A stretch of 64,000 bases of DNA from Hyperoodon ampullatus (GCA_949752795.1 CATKHW010000554.1:62001-126000); one strand, 5' to 3'. Shown: positions 46,905 through 60,805, counted from the stretch's first letter. Program-made: numbers and translations. The notes: generated by a model not told the origin, from the sequence alone.

Positions 46905-48643
46905 AAGAATTTCCAAGTTTTTTTGTTTTGTTTTTGAAATTCCTTTTTATAGTGGGTTTGAGCTGATTCTCGCTGCCATGTTTATGCCAGTCTAGACACA
47001 CTTGATTCCCTTACGGAGACATATCAATACATAGGTTTTAAGATTCTTACTAGTCAGATATATTCCTCTGCGGGAAATATGGGGTTTTGAGTCCCTTTCA
47101 CTGAGGAAGGTGTAGGTCTTGTCTATTCCATAGTTGGTTTTTGGAACGGTACCTGTGCTTATATCAAACTCTGGTTTTATGCATCACCCCACCTCTCCTT
47201 CCCCCTTAAGCAGGCATAAGAGTGTTTTCTAAATGTGAGACACTGTTCTCTTTCCTAACTCAGTTCAAGTGTAGCCATGTTTCCAGCATCTTCATAAGTG
47301 ATATCTTATGATAAGTTTCTTTTTCTGTGTGACTTATTTCACTTAGAATCATCATACCTGAATCCAACCATTTTGCTGCTACTGGTCTTATGACATTGAC
47401 TTCATGGCTGAGGGATATTCCATCGTACGTAAGTACCACAATTTTTTGAACCATTTTTATATTTCCTGGGATATTTAAGGTGTACCCAAGTTGAGGTCCT
47501 TGTAAGAAGTGCAGCCCTAAATTTTGGGGTGGCTGTGTCTTATTGATTTTCAGTTTTCCCAAGGTATATTCCCTAGACTAGAAGTGCCCTTGGCTCTGTA
47601 GCTCTGTTCTTTACTTGTTTTAGGGAACACAATGTACTCCTCTAGAGAGGCAGTTGGCAATTTACATCCCGCCCATCAGCATAACAAGGCTCCCTGTTCT
47701 CCAGGGCCTGTCCTGCCTTTCTGGTTTTTACACATTTTGTGGGTGTCCCTTTTGACCGGTGGGAAGTGATACTTCTTTGTAGTGCAGATTTGCATTGCCC
47801 GCTTGCCTGCTTGGCCAAAAAGGACGTATGCGTTTTCTCCTGAATATATTCAGGAGAAAACGCATACGCCCTTTTTGGCCAAGTGCATCATTGTCGAAGT
47901 TGTGCCCCTCTTCCTGTGCTTTAAAGGCGATTCCAACGTACCTCTTGAAATCTGTTTCCTGCTCTTCTGCCTCGCTTTCAAGTCCGCCTCGTTGCCTTCC
48001 CTCAACAGATTTTTGGACGATAGTTGTCCTTTATTACTCGGCCAGTTTGTGAATTGCTGTGTCCCTGAGCTCCATTTTTCAACTCGTTTTTGGTGAGCTG
48101 ACCGCAAGTCCAAAATTTTGGTTTAGGACCTATACTGGTTCCCGGTGGGGGGCTGAGACTTTGGTTAATTCTTCTTCCTGCCGGGAAGTTAGAGTGATAT
48201 GTACCCGACAAAATACCTAACAGCTACTCTCTCATTGGTTCTCCCTCTTCCCTTTCATCCTCTGCCAAATTGGAAACCTGTGTGAACCAGGAGGTTGAAG
48301 GGGCTGTCGCTCCAAGTTGGGAGATTGATAGTAAAGCAGATGGAAAGTCAAACCGGAGCACCAGGAGAGGGACTATTCGTTGAGTTTTAGAAACCTTTCG
48401 TATTCACAGTGTGTCCGTTCTCTAGGATTCCGATACATGTTATAACTGTAGTAATATTCCCTTCAACCTGGAGAGTTGGGACCCATGGAATGGGTGCCAT
48501 GCATTATTCCTTTAAAGGGTCTGCATTTGCTCACCCAATCTCACCAATCCTCTCAGTCCCAAGTGTCCAGCCTTACGCCACATCCAGCTGTCGTTGTAAA
48601 TAGGGTCATTCCAGGTTTCACCAGAGACCCTGAAGGAATTGTA
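46905..48643 (+). repeat. Satellite unit 28
   Basis: 1,739 bp. Relic open at 47260-47562, extended to 100 codons because the usual stop is changed near 47,281 (TTTCCAGCATC). The end (TAGGATTCCGATACATG, GTAAATAGGGTC) resembles the ends of units 35 and 36. Confidence 0.95.
47810..47883. repeat. Palindrome, unit 28
   Basis: 74 bp with one mismatch (left AAGGACG). Confidence 0.95.
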
Positions 48644-50380
48644 AATAATTTCCCAGTTTTTTTGTTTTGTTTTTGAAATTCCTTTTTATAGTGGGTTTGA
48701 GCTGATTCTCGCTGCCATGTTTATGCCAGTCTAGACACACTTGATTCCCTACGGAGACATATCAATCCATAGGTTTTAAGATTATTACTAGTTAGATATA
48801 TTCCTCTGCAGGAAATAGGGGGTTTTGAGTCCCTTTCACTGAGGAAGGTGTAGGTCTTGTCTATTCCATAGTTGGTTTTTGGAACGGTACCTGGGCTTAT
48901 ATCAAACTCTGATTTTATGCATCACCCCACCTCTCCTTCCCCCTTAAGCAGGCATAAGAGTGTTTTCTAAATGTGAGACACTGTTCTCTTTCCTAACTCA
49001 GTTCAAGTGTAGCCATGTTTACAGGATCTTCATAAGTGATATCTTATGATAAGTTTCTTTTTCTGTGTGACTCATTTCACTTAGAATCATCGTACTTGAA
49101 TCCACCCATTTTGCTGCTACTGGTCTTATGACATTGATTTCATGGCTGAGGGATATTCCATCGTACGTAAGTACCACAATTTTTTGAACCATTTTTATAT
49201 TTCCTGGGATATTTATGGTGTACCCAAGTTGAGGTCCTTGTAAGCAGTGCAGCCCTAAATTTTGGGGTGGCTCTGTCTTATTGATTTTCAGTTTTCGCAA
49301 GGAATATTCCCTAGACTGGAAGTGTCCTTGGCTCTGTAGCTCTGTTGTTTACTTGTTTTAGGGAACACAATGCACTCCTCCAGAGAGGCAGGTGGCAATT
49401 TACATCCCGCCCATCCGCATAACAAGGCTCCCTGTTCTCCAGGGCCTGTCTTGCCTTTCTGGTTTTTACACATTTTGTGGATGTCCCTTTTGACCGTTGG
49501 GAAGTGATACTTCTTTGTAGTGCAGATTTGCATTGCTCGCTTGCTTGCTTGGCCAAAAGGGCGTATGCGTTTTCTCCTGAATATATTCAGGAGAAAACGC
49601 ATACGCCCTTTTTGGCCAAGTGCATCATTGTCGAAGTTGTGCCCCTCTTCCTGTGCTTTAAAGGCGATTCCAACGTACCTCTTGAAATCTGTTTCCTGCT
49701 ATTCTGCCTCGCTTTGAAGTCCGCCTCGTTGCCTTCCCTCAACAGGTTTTTGGATGATAGTTGTCCTTTAATACTCAGCCAGTTTGTGAATTGCTGTGCC
49801 CCTGAGCCCCATTTTTCAACTCGTTTTTGGTGAGCTGACCGCAAGTCCAAAATTTTGGTTCAGGACCTATGCTGGTTCTCGGTGGGTGGCTGAGACTTGG
49901 GTTAATTCTTCTTCCTGCCGGGAAATTACAGTGATATGTGCCCGTCCAAATGCCTAACAGCTACTCTCTCATTGGTTCTCCCTCTTCCCTTTCATCCTCT
50001 GCCAAATTGGCAACCTGTGCCTACCAGGAGGTTAAAGGGGCTGTCTCTCCAAGTTGGGAGGATGATAGTAAAGCAGATGGAAAGTCAAACCGGAGCACCA
50101 GGAGAGGGACTATTCGTTGAGTTTTAGAAACCTTTTGTATTCACAGTGTGTCCGTTCTCTAGGTTTCCGGTACATGTTATAAATGTAGTAATATTCCCTT
50201 CAACCTGCAGAGTTGGGACCCATGGAATGGGTGCCATGCATTATTGCTTTAAAGGGTCTGCATTTGCTCACCAAATCTCACCAATCGTCTCAGTCCCAAG
50301 TGTCCAGCCTTATGCCACATCCAGCTGTCGTTGTAGATAGGGTCATTCCAGGGTTCATCAGAGACCCTGAAGGAATTGTA
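48644..50380 (+). repeat. Satellite unit 29
   Basis: 1,737 bp. A one-base loss in GATTCCCTACGGAG is shared with units 36 and 37. Relic open at 49019-49300. The end (CTCACCAAATCTCACC) is shared with units 32 and 33. Confidence 0.95.
49548..49620. repeat. Palindrome, unit 29
   Basis: 73 bp; the left A-run is one base short, otherwise fully paired. Confidence 0.95.
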
Positions 50381-52115
50381 AAGAATTTCCCAGTTTTTTT
50401 GTTTTGTTTTTGAAATTCCTTTTTATAGTGGGTTTGAGCTGATTCTCGCTGCCATGTTTATGCCAGTCTAGACACACTTGATTCCCTTACGGAGACATAT
50501 CAATACATAGGTTTTAAGATTCTTACTAGTCAGATATATTCCTCTGCGGGAAATATGGGGTTTTGAGTCCCTTTCACTGAGGAAGGTGCAGGTCTTGTCT
50601 ATCCATAGTTGGTTTTTGGAACGGTACCTGTGCTTATATCAAACTCTGGGTTTATGCATCACCCCACCTCTCCTTCCCCTTTAAGCAGGCATAAGAGTGT
50701 TTTCTAAATGTGAGACACTGTTCTCTTTCCTAACTCAGTTCAAGTGTAGCCACGTTTACAGGATCTTCATAAATGATATCTTATGATAAGTTTCTTTCTC
50801 TGTGACTTATTTCACTTAGAATCATCGTACCTGAATCTACCCATTTTGCTGCTACTGGTCTTATGACATTGATTTCATGGCTGAGGGATATTCCATCGTA
50901 GGTAAGTACCACAATTTTTTGAACCATTTTTATATTTCCTGGGATATTTAAGGTGTACCCAAGTTGAGGTCCTTGTAAGCAGTGCAGCCCTAAATTTTGG
51001 GGTGGCTCTGTCTTATTGATTTTCAGTTTTCCCAAGGTATATTCCCTAGACTGGAAGTGCCCTTGGCTCTGTAGCTCTGTTCTTTACTTGTTTTAGGGAA
51101 CACAATGCACTCCTCCAGAGAGGCAGTTGGAAATTTACATCCCGCCCATCAGCATAACAAGGCTCCCTGTTCTCCAGGGCCTGTCTTGCCTTTCTGGTTT
51201 TTACACATTCTGTGGATGTCCCTTTTGACCGGTGGGAAGTGATACTTCTTTGTAGTGCAGATTTCAATTGCCTGCTTGCTTGCTTGGCCAAAAAGGGCGT
51301 ATGCGTTTTCTCCTGAATATATTCAGGAGAAAACGCATACGCCCTTTTTGGCCAAGTGCATCATTGTCGAAGTTGTGCCCCTCTTCCTGTGCTTTAAAGG
51401 CGATTCCAACGTACCTCTTGATATCTGTTTCCTTCTATTCTGCCTCGCTTTCAAGTCCGCCTCGTTGCCTTCCCTCAACAGATTTTTGGATGATAGTTGT
51501 CCTTATTACTCGGCCAGTTTGTGAATTGCTGTGCCCCTGAGCTCCATTTTTCAACTCGTTTTTGGTGAGCTGACCGCAAGTCCAACATTTTGGTTCAGGA
51601 CCTATACTGGTTCCCGGTGGGAGGCTGAGACTTTGGTTAATTCTTCTTCCTGCCGGGAAGTTAGAGTGATATGTGCCTGACCAAATACCTAACAGCTACT
51701 CTCTCATTGGTTCTCCCTCTTCCCTTTCATCCTCTGCCAAATTGGCAACCTGTGCGAACCAGGAGGTCAAAGGGGCTGTCTCTCCAAGTTGGGAGGTTGA
51801 TAGTAAAGCAGATGGAAAGTCAAACCGGAGCACCAGGATAGGGAGTATTCGTTGAGTTTTAGAAACCTTTCGTATTCACAGTGTGTCCTTTCTCTAGGTT
51901 TCCGGTACATGTTATAACTGTAGTAATATTCCCTTAAACCTGGAGAGTTGGGACCCATGGATTGGGTGCCATGCATTATTACTTTAAAGGGTCTGCATTT
52001 GCTCACCCAATCTCACCAATCGTCTCAGTCCCAAGTGTCCAGCCTTATGCCACATCCAGCTGTCGTTGTAGATAGGGTCATTCCAGGGTTCATCAGAGAC
52101 CCTGAAGGAATTGTA
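50381..52115 (+). repeat. Satellite unit 30
   Basis: 1,735 bp. A short TTTCTTTCTCTGTGAC truncates the relic to 50781-51035. CTGGGTTTATGC, ATCTACCC, CGTAGGTAAG and GCCTGACCAAATACC are shared wholly or in part with unit 31. Confidence 0.95.
51283..51356. repeat. Palindrome, unit 30 (perfect)
   Basis: All 37 pairs match, although the flank is altered (GATTTCAATTGCC). Confidence 0.97.
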
Positions 52116-53851
52116 AAGATTTTCCCAGTTTTTTTGTTTTGTTTTTGAAATTCCTTTTTATCGTCTGTTTGAGCTGATTCTCGCTGCCATGTTTATGTCA
52201 GTCTAGACACACTTGATTCCCTTTCAGAGACAAATCAATACATAGGTTTTAATATTCTTACTAGTCAGATATATTCCTCTGCGGGAAATATGGGGTTTTG
52301 AGTCCCTTTCACTGAGGAAGGTGTAGGTCTTGTCTATTCCATAGTTGGTTTTTGGAACGGTACCTGTGCTTATATCAAACTCTGGGTTTATGCATCACCC
52401 CACCTCTCCTTCCGCCTTAAGCAGGCATAAGAGTGTTTTCTAAATGTGAGACACTGTTCTCTTTCCTAACTCAGTTCAAGTGTAGCCATGTTTACAGGAT
52501 TTTCATAAGTGATATCTTATGATAAGTTTCTTTCTCTGTGACTTATTTCACTTAGAATCATCGTACCTGAATCTAACCATTTTGCTCCTACTGGTCTTAT
52601 GACATTGATTTCATGGCTGAGGGATATTCCATCGTAGGTAAGTACCACAATTTTTTGAAACATTTTTATATTTCCTGGGATATTTAAGGTGTACCCAAGT
52701 TGAGGTCCTTGTAAGCAGTGCAGCCCTAAATTTTGGGGTGGCTCTGTCTTATTGATTTTCAGTTTTCCCAAGGTATATTCCCTAGACTGGAAGTGCCCTT
52801 GGCTCTGTAGCTCTGTTCTTTACTTGTTTTAGGGAACACAATGCACTCCTCCAGAGAGGCAGTTGGCAATTTACATCCCGCCAATCAGCATAACAAGGCT
52901 CCCTGTTCTCCAGGGCCTGTCTTGCCTTTCTGGTTTTTAAACATTTTGTGGATGTCCCTTTTGACCGGTGGGAAGTGATACTTCTTTGTAGTGCAGATTT
53001 GCATTGCCCGCTTGCTTGCTTGGCCAAAAAGGGCGTATGCGTTTTCTCCTGAATATATTCAGGAGAAAACGCATACGCCCTTTTTGGCCAAGTGCATCAT
53101 TGTCGAAGTTGTGCCCCTCTTCCTGTGCTTTAAAGGCGATTCCAACGTACCTCTTGAAATCTGTTTCCTGCTATTCTGCCTCGCTTTCAAGTCTGCCTGG
53201 CTGCCTTCCCTCAACAGGTTTTTGGATGATAGTTGTCCTTTAATACTCAGGCAGTTTGTGAATTGCTGTGCCCCTGAGCCCCATTTTTCAACGCGTTTTT
53301 GGTGAGCTGACCGCAAGTCCAAAATTTTGGTTCAGGACCTATACTGGTTCCCGGTGGGTGGCTGAGACTTTGGTTAATTCTTCTTCCTGCCGGGAAGTTA
53401 GAGTGATATGTGCCTGACCAAATACCTAACAGCTATTCTCTCATTGGTTCTCCCTCTTCCCTTTCATCCTCTGCCAAATTGGAAACCTGTGTGAACCAGG
53501 AGGTTGAAGGGGCTGTCTCTCCAAGTTGGGAGATTGATAGTAAAGCAGATGGAAAGTCAAACCGGAGCACCAGGAGAGGGACTATTCGTTGAGTTTTAGA
53601 AACCTTTCATATTCACAGTGTGTCCGTTCTCTAGGTTTTTGTACATGTTATGACTGTAGTAATATTCCCTTCAACCTGTAGAGTTGGGACCCATGGAATG
53701 GGTGCCATGCATTATTGCTTTAAAGGGTCTGCATTTGCTCACCCAATCTCACCAATCCTCTCAGTCCCAAGTGTCCAGCCTTATGCCACATCCAGCTGTC
53801 ATTGTAGATATTGTCATTCCAGGTTTCATCAGAGACCCTGAAGGAATTGTA
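52116..53851 (+). repeat. Satellite unit 31
   Basis: 1,736 bp. Sister of unit 30 in its first half (relic 52517-52771, CGTAGGTAAG). The second half shares GTGTGAACCAGGAGGTTGAAG with units 28, 33, 34 and 37. Confidence 0.95.
53019..53092. repeat. Palindrome, unit 31 (perfect)
   Basis: All 37 pairs match. Confidence 0.97.
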
Positions 53852-55588
53852 AAGAATTTCCCAGTTTTCTTGTTTTGTTCTTGAAATTCCTTTTTATAGT
53901 GGGTTTGAGCTGATTCTCGCTGCCATGTTTATGCCAGTCTAGACACACTTGATTCCCTTACAGAGACATATCAATACATAGGTTTTAAGATTCTTACTAG
54001 TCAGATATATTCCTCTGCGGGAAATATGGGGTTTTGAGTCCCTTTCACTGAGGAAGGTGTAGGTCTTGTCTATTCCATAGTTGGTTTTTGGAATGGTACC
54101 TGTGCTTATATCAAACTCTGGTTTTATGCATTACCCCACCTCTCCTTCCCCCTTAAGCAGGCATAAGAGTGTTTTCTAAATGTGAGACATTCTTCTCTTT
54201 CCTAACTCAGTTCAAGTGGAGCCATGTTTACAGGATCTTCATAAGTGATATCTTATGATAAGTTTCTTTTTCTGCGCGACTTATTTCACTTAAAATCATC
54301 GTACCTGAATCCACCCATTTTGCTGCTACTTGTCTTATGACATTGATTTCATGGCTGAGGGATATTCCATCGTACGTAAGTACCACAATTTTTTGAACCA
54401 TTTTTATATTTCCTGGGATATTTAAGGTGTACCCATGTTGAGGTCCTTGTAAGCATGCAGCCCTAAATTTTGGGGTGGCTCTGTCTTATTGATTTTCAGT
54501 TTTCCCAAGGTATATTCCCTAGACTGGAAGTGCCCTTGGCTCTGTAGCTCTGTTCTTTACTTGTTTTAGGGAACACAATGCACTCCTCCAGAGAGGCAGT
54601 TGGCAATTTACATCCCGCCCATCAGCATAACAAGGCTCCCTGTTCTCCAGGGCCTGTCTTGCCTTTCTGGTTTTTACACATTTTGTGGATGTCCCTTTTG
54701 ACCGGTGGGAAGTGATACTTCTTTGTAGTGCAGATTTGCATTGCCCGCTTGCTTGATTGGCCAAAAAGGGTGTATGCGTTTTCTCCTGAATATATTCAGG
54801 AGAAAACGCATACGCCCTTTTTGGCCAAGTGCATCATTATCGAAGTTGTGCCCCTCTTCCTGTGCTTTAAAGGCGATTCCAACGTACCTCTTGAAATCTG
54901 TTTCCTGCTATTCTGCCTCGCTTTCAAGTCCGCCTCATTGCCTTCCCTCAACACATTTTTGGACGATAGTTTTCCTTTATTACTCGGCCAGTTTGTGAAT
55001 TGCTGTGCCCCTGAGCTCCATTTTTCAACTCGTTTTTGGTGAGCTGACCGCAAGTCCAAAATTTTGGTTCAGGAACTATGCTGGTTCCCAGTGGGTGGCT
55101 GAGACTTTGGTTAATTCTTCTTCCTGACAGGAAATTACAGTGATATGTGCCCGTCCAAATGCCTAACAGCTACTCTCTCATTGGTTCTCCCTCTTCCCTT
55201 TCATCCTCTGCCAAATTGGCAACCTGTGCGAACCAGGAGGTTAAAGGGGCTGTCTCTCCAAGTTGGGAGGTTGATAGTAAAGCAGATGGAAAGTCAAACC
55301 AGAGCACCAGGAGAGGGACTATTCGTTGAGTTTTAGAAACCTTTCGTATTCACATGTGTCCGTTCTCTAGGTTTCCGGTACATGTTATAACTGTAGTAAT
55401 ATTCCCTTCAACCTGGAGAGTTGGGACCCATGGAATGGGTGCCATGCATTATTGCTTTAAAGGGTCTGCATTTGCTCACCAAATCTCACCAATCGTCTCA
55501 GTCCCAAGTGTCCAGCCTTATGCCACATCCAGCTGTCGTTGTAGATAAGGTCATTCCAGAGTTCATCAGAGACCCTGAAGGAATTGTA
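53852..55588 (+). repeat. Satellite unit 32
   Basis: 1,737 bp. GACATTCTTCTC and a G in place of T before CGAC are shared with units 33 and 35. A one-base loss (AAGCATGCAGCC near 54,455) breaks the relic. Confidence 0.95.
54756..54829. repeat. Palindrome, unit 32
   Basis: 74 bp. The terminal pair is lost (ATTGG) and the left GGGTGT faces an unchanged ACGCCC, one CpG transition not matched in the other arm. Confidence 0.94.
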
Positions 55589-57327
55589 AAGAATTTCCCA
55601 GTTTTTTTGTTTTGTTTTTGAAATTCCTTTTTATAGTGGGTTTGAGCTGATTCTCACTGCCCTATTTATGCCAGTCTAGACACACTTGATTCCCTTACGG
55701 AGACATATCAATACATAGGTTTTAAGATTCTTACTAGTCAGATATATTTCTCTGTGGGAAATATGGGGTTTTGAGTCCCTTTCACTGAGGAAGGTGTAGG
55801 TCTTGTCTATTCTATAGTTGGTTTTTGGAACGGTACCTGTGCTTATAACAAACTCTGGTTTTATGCATTACCCCACGTCTCCTTCCCCCTTAAGCAGGCA
55901 TAAGAGTGTTTTCTAAATGTGAGACATTCTTCTCTTTCCTAACTCAGTTCAAGTGTAGCCCTGTTTACAGGATCTTCATAAGTGATATCTTATGATAAGT
56001 TCCGTTTTCTGTGCGACTTATTTCACTTAGAATCATCGTACCTGAATCCACCCATTTTGCTGCTACTGGTCTTATGACATTGATTTCATGGCTGAGGGAT
56101 ATTCCATCGTACGTAAGTACCACAATTTTTTGAACCATTTTTATATTTCCTGGGATATTTAAGGTGTACCCAAGTTGAGGTCCTTGTAAGCAGTGCAGCC
56201 CTAAATTTTGGGGTGGCTCTGTCTTATTGATTTTCAGTTTTCCCAAGGTATATTCCCTAGACTGGAAGTGCCCTTGGCTCTGTAGCTCTGTTCTTTACTT
56301 GTTTTAGGGAACACAATGCACTCCCCCAGAGAGGCAGTTGGCAATTTACATCCCGCCCATCAGCATAACAAGGCTCCCTGTTCTCCAGGGCCTGTCTTGC
56401 CTTTCTGGTTTTTACACATTTTGTGGATGTCCCTTTTGACCGGTGGGAAGTGATACTTCTTTGTAGTGCAGATTTGCATTGCCCGCTTGCTTGCTTGGCC
56501 AAAAAGGGTGTATGCGTTTTCTCCTGAATATATTCAGGAGAAAACGCATACACCCTTTTTGGCCAAGTGAATCATTGTCGAAGTTGTGCCCCTCTTCCTG
56601 TGCTTTAAAGGGGATTCCAACGTACCTGTTGAAATCAGTTTCCTGCTATTCTGCCTCGCTTTCAAGTCCGCCTCGTTTCCTTCCCTCAACAGATTTTTGG
56701 ACAATAGTTGTCCTTTATTACTCGGCCAGTTTGTGAATTGCTGTGCCCCTGAGCTCCATTTTTCAACTCGTTTTTGGTGAGCTGACCGCAAGTCCAAAAT
56801 TTTGGTTCAGGAACTATACTGGTTCCCGGTGGGTGACTGTGTCTTTGGTTAATTCTTCTTCCTGCCGGGAAGTTAGAGTGATATGTGCCCGACCAAATAC
56901 CTAACAGCTACTCTCTCATTGGTTCTCCCTCTTCCCTTTCATCCTCTGCCAAATTGGAAACCAGTGTGAACCAGGAGGTTGAAGGGGCTGTCTCTCCACG
57001 TTGGGAGATTGATAGTAAAGCAGATGGAAAGTCAAACCGGAGCACCAGGAGAGGGACTATTCATTGAGTTTTAGAAACCTTTCGTATTCACAGTGTGTCC
57101 GTTCTCTAGGTTTCCGGTACATGTTATAACTGTAGTAATATTCCCTTCAACCTGGAGAGTTGGGACCCATGGAATGGGTGCCATGCATTATTGCTTTAAA
57201 GGGTCTGCATTTGCTCACCAAATCTCACCAATCGTCTCAGTCCCAAGTGTCCAGCCTTATGCCACATCCAGCTGTCGTTGTAGATAGGGTCATTCCAGGG
57301 TTTATCAGAGACCGTGAAGGAATTGTA
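55589..57327 (+). repeat. Satellite unit 33
   Basis: 1,739 bp. Relic open at 55965-56246. Shares GACATTCTTCTC with 32 and 35, and CCCGACCAAATACC with 34 and 37. TTCCGTTTTCTG is private. Confidence 0.95.
56494..56567. repeat. Palindrome, unit 33 (perfect, matched change)
   Basis: All 37 pairs match, but the left GGGCG has become GGGTG and the right CGCCC has become CACCC. Both arms changed together relative to the standard sequence. Confidence 0.96.
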
Positions 57328-59066
57328 AAGAATTTCCCAGTTTTTTTGTTTTGTTTTTGAAATTCCTTTTTATAGTGGGTTTGAGCTGATTCTCGCTGCC
57401 ATGTTTATGCCAGTCTAGACACACTTGATTCCCTTACGGAGACATATCAATACATAGGTTTTAAGATTCTTACTAGTCAGATATATTCCTCTGCGGGAAA
57501 TATGGGGTTTTGAGTCCCTTTCACTGAGGAAGGTGCAGGTCTTGTCTATTCCATAGTTGGTTTTTGGAACGGTACCTGTGCTTATATCAAACTCTGGGTT
57601 TATGCATCACCCCACCTCTCCTTCCCCCTTAAGCAGGCATAAGAGTGTTTTCTAAATGTGAGACACTGTTCTCTTTCCTAACTCAGTTCAAGTGTAGCCT
57701 TGTTTACAGGATCTTCATAAGTGATATCTTATGATAAGTTTCTTTTTCTCTGTGATTTAGTTCACTTAGAATCATCGTAGCTGAATCTACCCATTTTGCT
57801 GCTACTGGTCTTATGACATTGATTTCATGGCTGAGGGATATTCCATCGTACGTAAGTACCACAATTTTTTGAACCATTTTTATATTTCCTGGGATATTTA
57901 AGGTGTACCCAAGTTGAGGTCCTTGTAAGAAGTGCAGCCCTAAATTTTGGGGTGGCTCTGTCTTATTGATTTTCAGTTTTCCCAAGGTATATTCCCTAAT
58001 CTGGAAGTGCCCTTGGCTCTGTAGCTCAGTTCTTTACTTGTTTTAGGGAACACAATGCACTCCTCCAGAGAGGCAGTTGGCAATTTACATCCCGCCCATC
58101 AGCATAACAAGGCTCCCTGTTCTCCAGGGCCTGTCTTGCCTTTCTGGTTTTTACACATTTTGTGGATGTCCCTTTTGACCGGTGGGAAGTAATACTTCTT
58201 TGTAGTGCAGATTTGCATTGCCCGCTTGCTTGCTTGGCCAAAATGGGTGTATGCGTTTTCTCCTGAATATATTCAGGAGAAAACGCATACGCACTTTTTG
58301 GCCAAGTGCATCATTGTCGAAGTTGTGCCCCTCTTCCTGTGCTTTAAAGGCGATTCCAACGTACCTCTTGATATCTGTTTCCTGCTATTCTGCCTCGCTT
58401 TCAAGTCCGCTTCGTTGCCTTCCCTCAACAGGTTTTTGGACGATAGTTGTCCTTTATTACTCTGCCAGTTTGTGAATTGCTGTGCCCCTGAGATCCATTT
58501 TTCAACTCGTTTTTGGTGAGCTGACCGCAAGTCCAAAATTTTGGTTCAGGACCTATACTGGTTCCCGGTGGGTGGCTGAGACTTTGGTTAATTCTTCTTC
58601 CTGCCGGGAAGTTAGAGTGATATGTTCCCGACCAAATACCTAACAGCTACTCTCTCATTGGTTCTCCCTCTTCCCTTTCATCCTCTGCCAAATTGGAAAC
58701 CTGTGTGAACCAGGAGGTTGAAGGGGCTGTCTCTCCAAGTTGGGAGATTGATAGTAAAGCAGATGGAAAGTCAAACCGGGGCACCAGGAGAGGGACTATT
58801 CGTTGAGTTTTAGAAACCTTTCATATTCACAGTGTGTCCATTCTCTAGGTTTCTCGTACATGTTATAACTGTAGTAATATTCCCTTCAACCTGGAGAGTT
58901 GGGACCCATGGAATGGGTGCCATGCATTATTGCTTTAAAGGGTCTGCATTTGCTCACCCAATCTCACCAATTCTCTCAGTCCCAAGTGTCCAGCCTTATG
59001 CCACATCCAGCTGTCGTTGTAGATAGGGTCATTCCAGGTTTCATCAGAGACCCTGAAGGAATTGTA
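57328..59066 (+). repeat. Satellite unit 34
   Basis: 1,739 bp. Relic open at 57704-57985. CTGGGTTTATGC and ATCTACCC link its first half to units 30 and 31. CCCTAATCTGG near 57,993 ends the neighbouring minus frame early. Confidence 0.95.
58233..58306. repeat. Palindrome, unit 34
   Basis: 74 bp with three mismatches near the base (AAAATGGGTG against CGCACTTTTT). Confidence 0.93.
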
Positions 59067-60805
59067 AAGAATTTCCCAGTTTTTTTCTTTTGTATTTGAA
59101 ATTCCTTTTTATAGTGGGTTTGAGGTGATTCTCGCTGCCATGTTTATGCCAGTCTAGACACACTTGATTCCCTTACGGAGACATATCAATACATAGGTTT
59201 TAAAATTCTTACTAGTCAGATATATTCCTCTGTGGGAAATATGGGGTTTTGAGTCCCTTTCACTGAGGAAGGTGTAGGTCTTGTATATTCCATAGTTGGT
59301 TTTTGGAAGGGTACCTGTGCTTATATCAAACTCTGGTTTTATGCATCACCCCACCTTTCCTTCCCCATTAAGCAGGCATAAGAGTGTTTTCTAAATGTGA
59401 GACATTCTTCTCTTTCCTAACTCAGTTCAAGTGTAGCCATGTTTACAGGATCTTCATAAGTGATACCTTATGATAAGTTTCTTTTTCTGTGCGACTTATT
59501 TCACTTAGAATCATCGTACCTGAATCCACCCATTTTGCTGCTACTGGTCTTATGACATTGATTTCATGGCTGAGGGATATTCCATCGTATGTAAGTACCA
59601 CAATTTTTTGAACCATTTTTATATTTCCTGGGATATTTAAGGTGTACCCAAGTTGAGGTCCTTGTAAGCAGTGCAGCCCTAAATTTTGGGGTGGCTCTGT
59701 CTTATTGATTTTCAGTTTTCCCAAGGTATATTCCCTAGAATGGAAGTGCCCTTGGCTCTGTAGCTCTGTTCTTTACTTGTTTTAAGGAACACAATGCACT
59801 CCTCCAGAGAGGCAGTTGGCAGTTTACATCCCGCCCATCAGCATAACAAGGCTCCCTGTTCTCCAGGGCCTGTCTTGCCTTTCTGGTTTTTACACATTTT
59901 GTGGATGTCCCTTTTGACCGGTGGGAAGTGATACTTCTTTGTAGTGCAGATTTGCATTGCCCGCTTGCTTGCTTGGCCAAAGAGGGCGTATGCGTTTTCT
60001 CCTGAATATTTTCAGGAGAAAACGCATACGCCCTTTAAGGCCAAGTGCATCATTGTCGAAGTTGTGCCCCTCTTCCTGTGCTTTAAAGGCAATTCCAACG
60101 TACCTCTTGAAATCTGTTTCCTGCTATTCTGCCTCGCTTTCAAGTCCGCCTCGTTGCCTTCCCTCAACAGATTTTTGGACGATAGTTGTCCTTTATTACT
60201 CGGCCAGTTTGTGAATTGCTGTGCCCCTGAGCTCCGTTTTTCAACTCGTTTTTGGTGAGCTGACCGCAAGTCCAAAATTTTGGTTCAGGACCTATTCTGG
60301 TTCCCGATGGGTGGCTGAGACTTTGGTTAATTCTTCTCCCTGCCGGGAAATTACAGTGATATGTGCCCGTCCAAATGCCTAACAACTACTCTCTCATTGT
60401 TTCTCCCTTTTCCCTTTCATCCTCTGCCAAATTGGAAACCTGTGCGAACCAGGAGGTTAAAGGGGCTGTCTCTCCAAGTTGGGAGGTTGATAGTAAAGCA
60501 GATGGAAAGTTAAACCGCAGCACCAGGAGAGGGACTATTCGTTGAGTTTTAGAAACCTTTCGTATTCACAGTGTGTCCGTTCTCTAGGATTCCGATTCAT
60601 GTTATAACTGTAGTAATATTCCCTTCAACCTGGAGAGTTGGGACCCATTGAATGGGTGCCATGCATTATTGCTTTAAAGGGACTGCATTTGCTCACCCAA
60701 TCTCACCAATCCTCTCAGTCTCAAGTGTCCAGCCTTATGCCACATCCAGCTGTCGTTGTAAATAGGGTCATTCCAGGTTTCATCACAGACCCTGAAGGAA
60801 TTGTA
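59067..60805 (+). repeat. Satellite unit 35
   Basis: 1,739 bp. Relic open at 59443-59724. GACATTCTTCTC is shared with 32 and 33. The end (GGATTCCGATTCATG, GTAAATAGGGTC) resembles unit 28, seven units (12,162 bp) upstream. Confidence 0.95.
59972..60045. repeat. Palindrome, unit 35
   Basis: 74 bp with four mismatches: one at the centre (GAATATTTTC) and three near the base (AAAGAGGG against CCCTTTAAGG). Confidence 0.93.
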
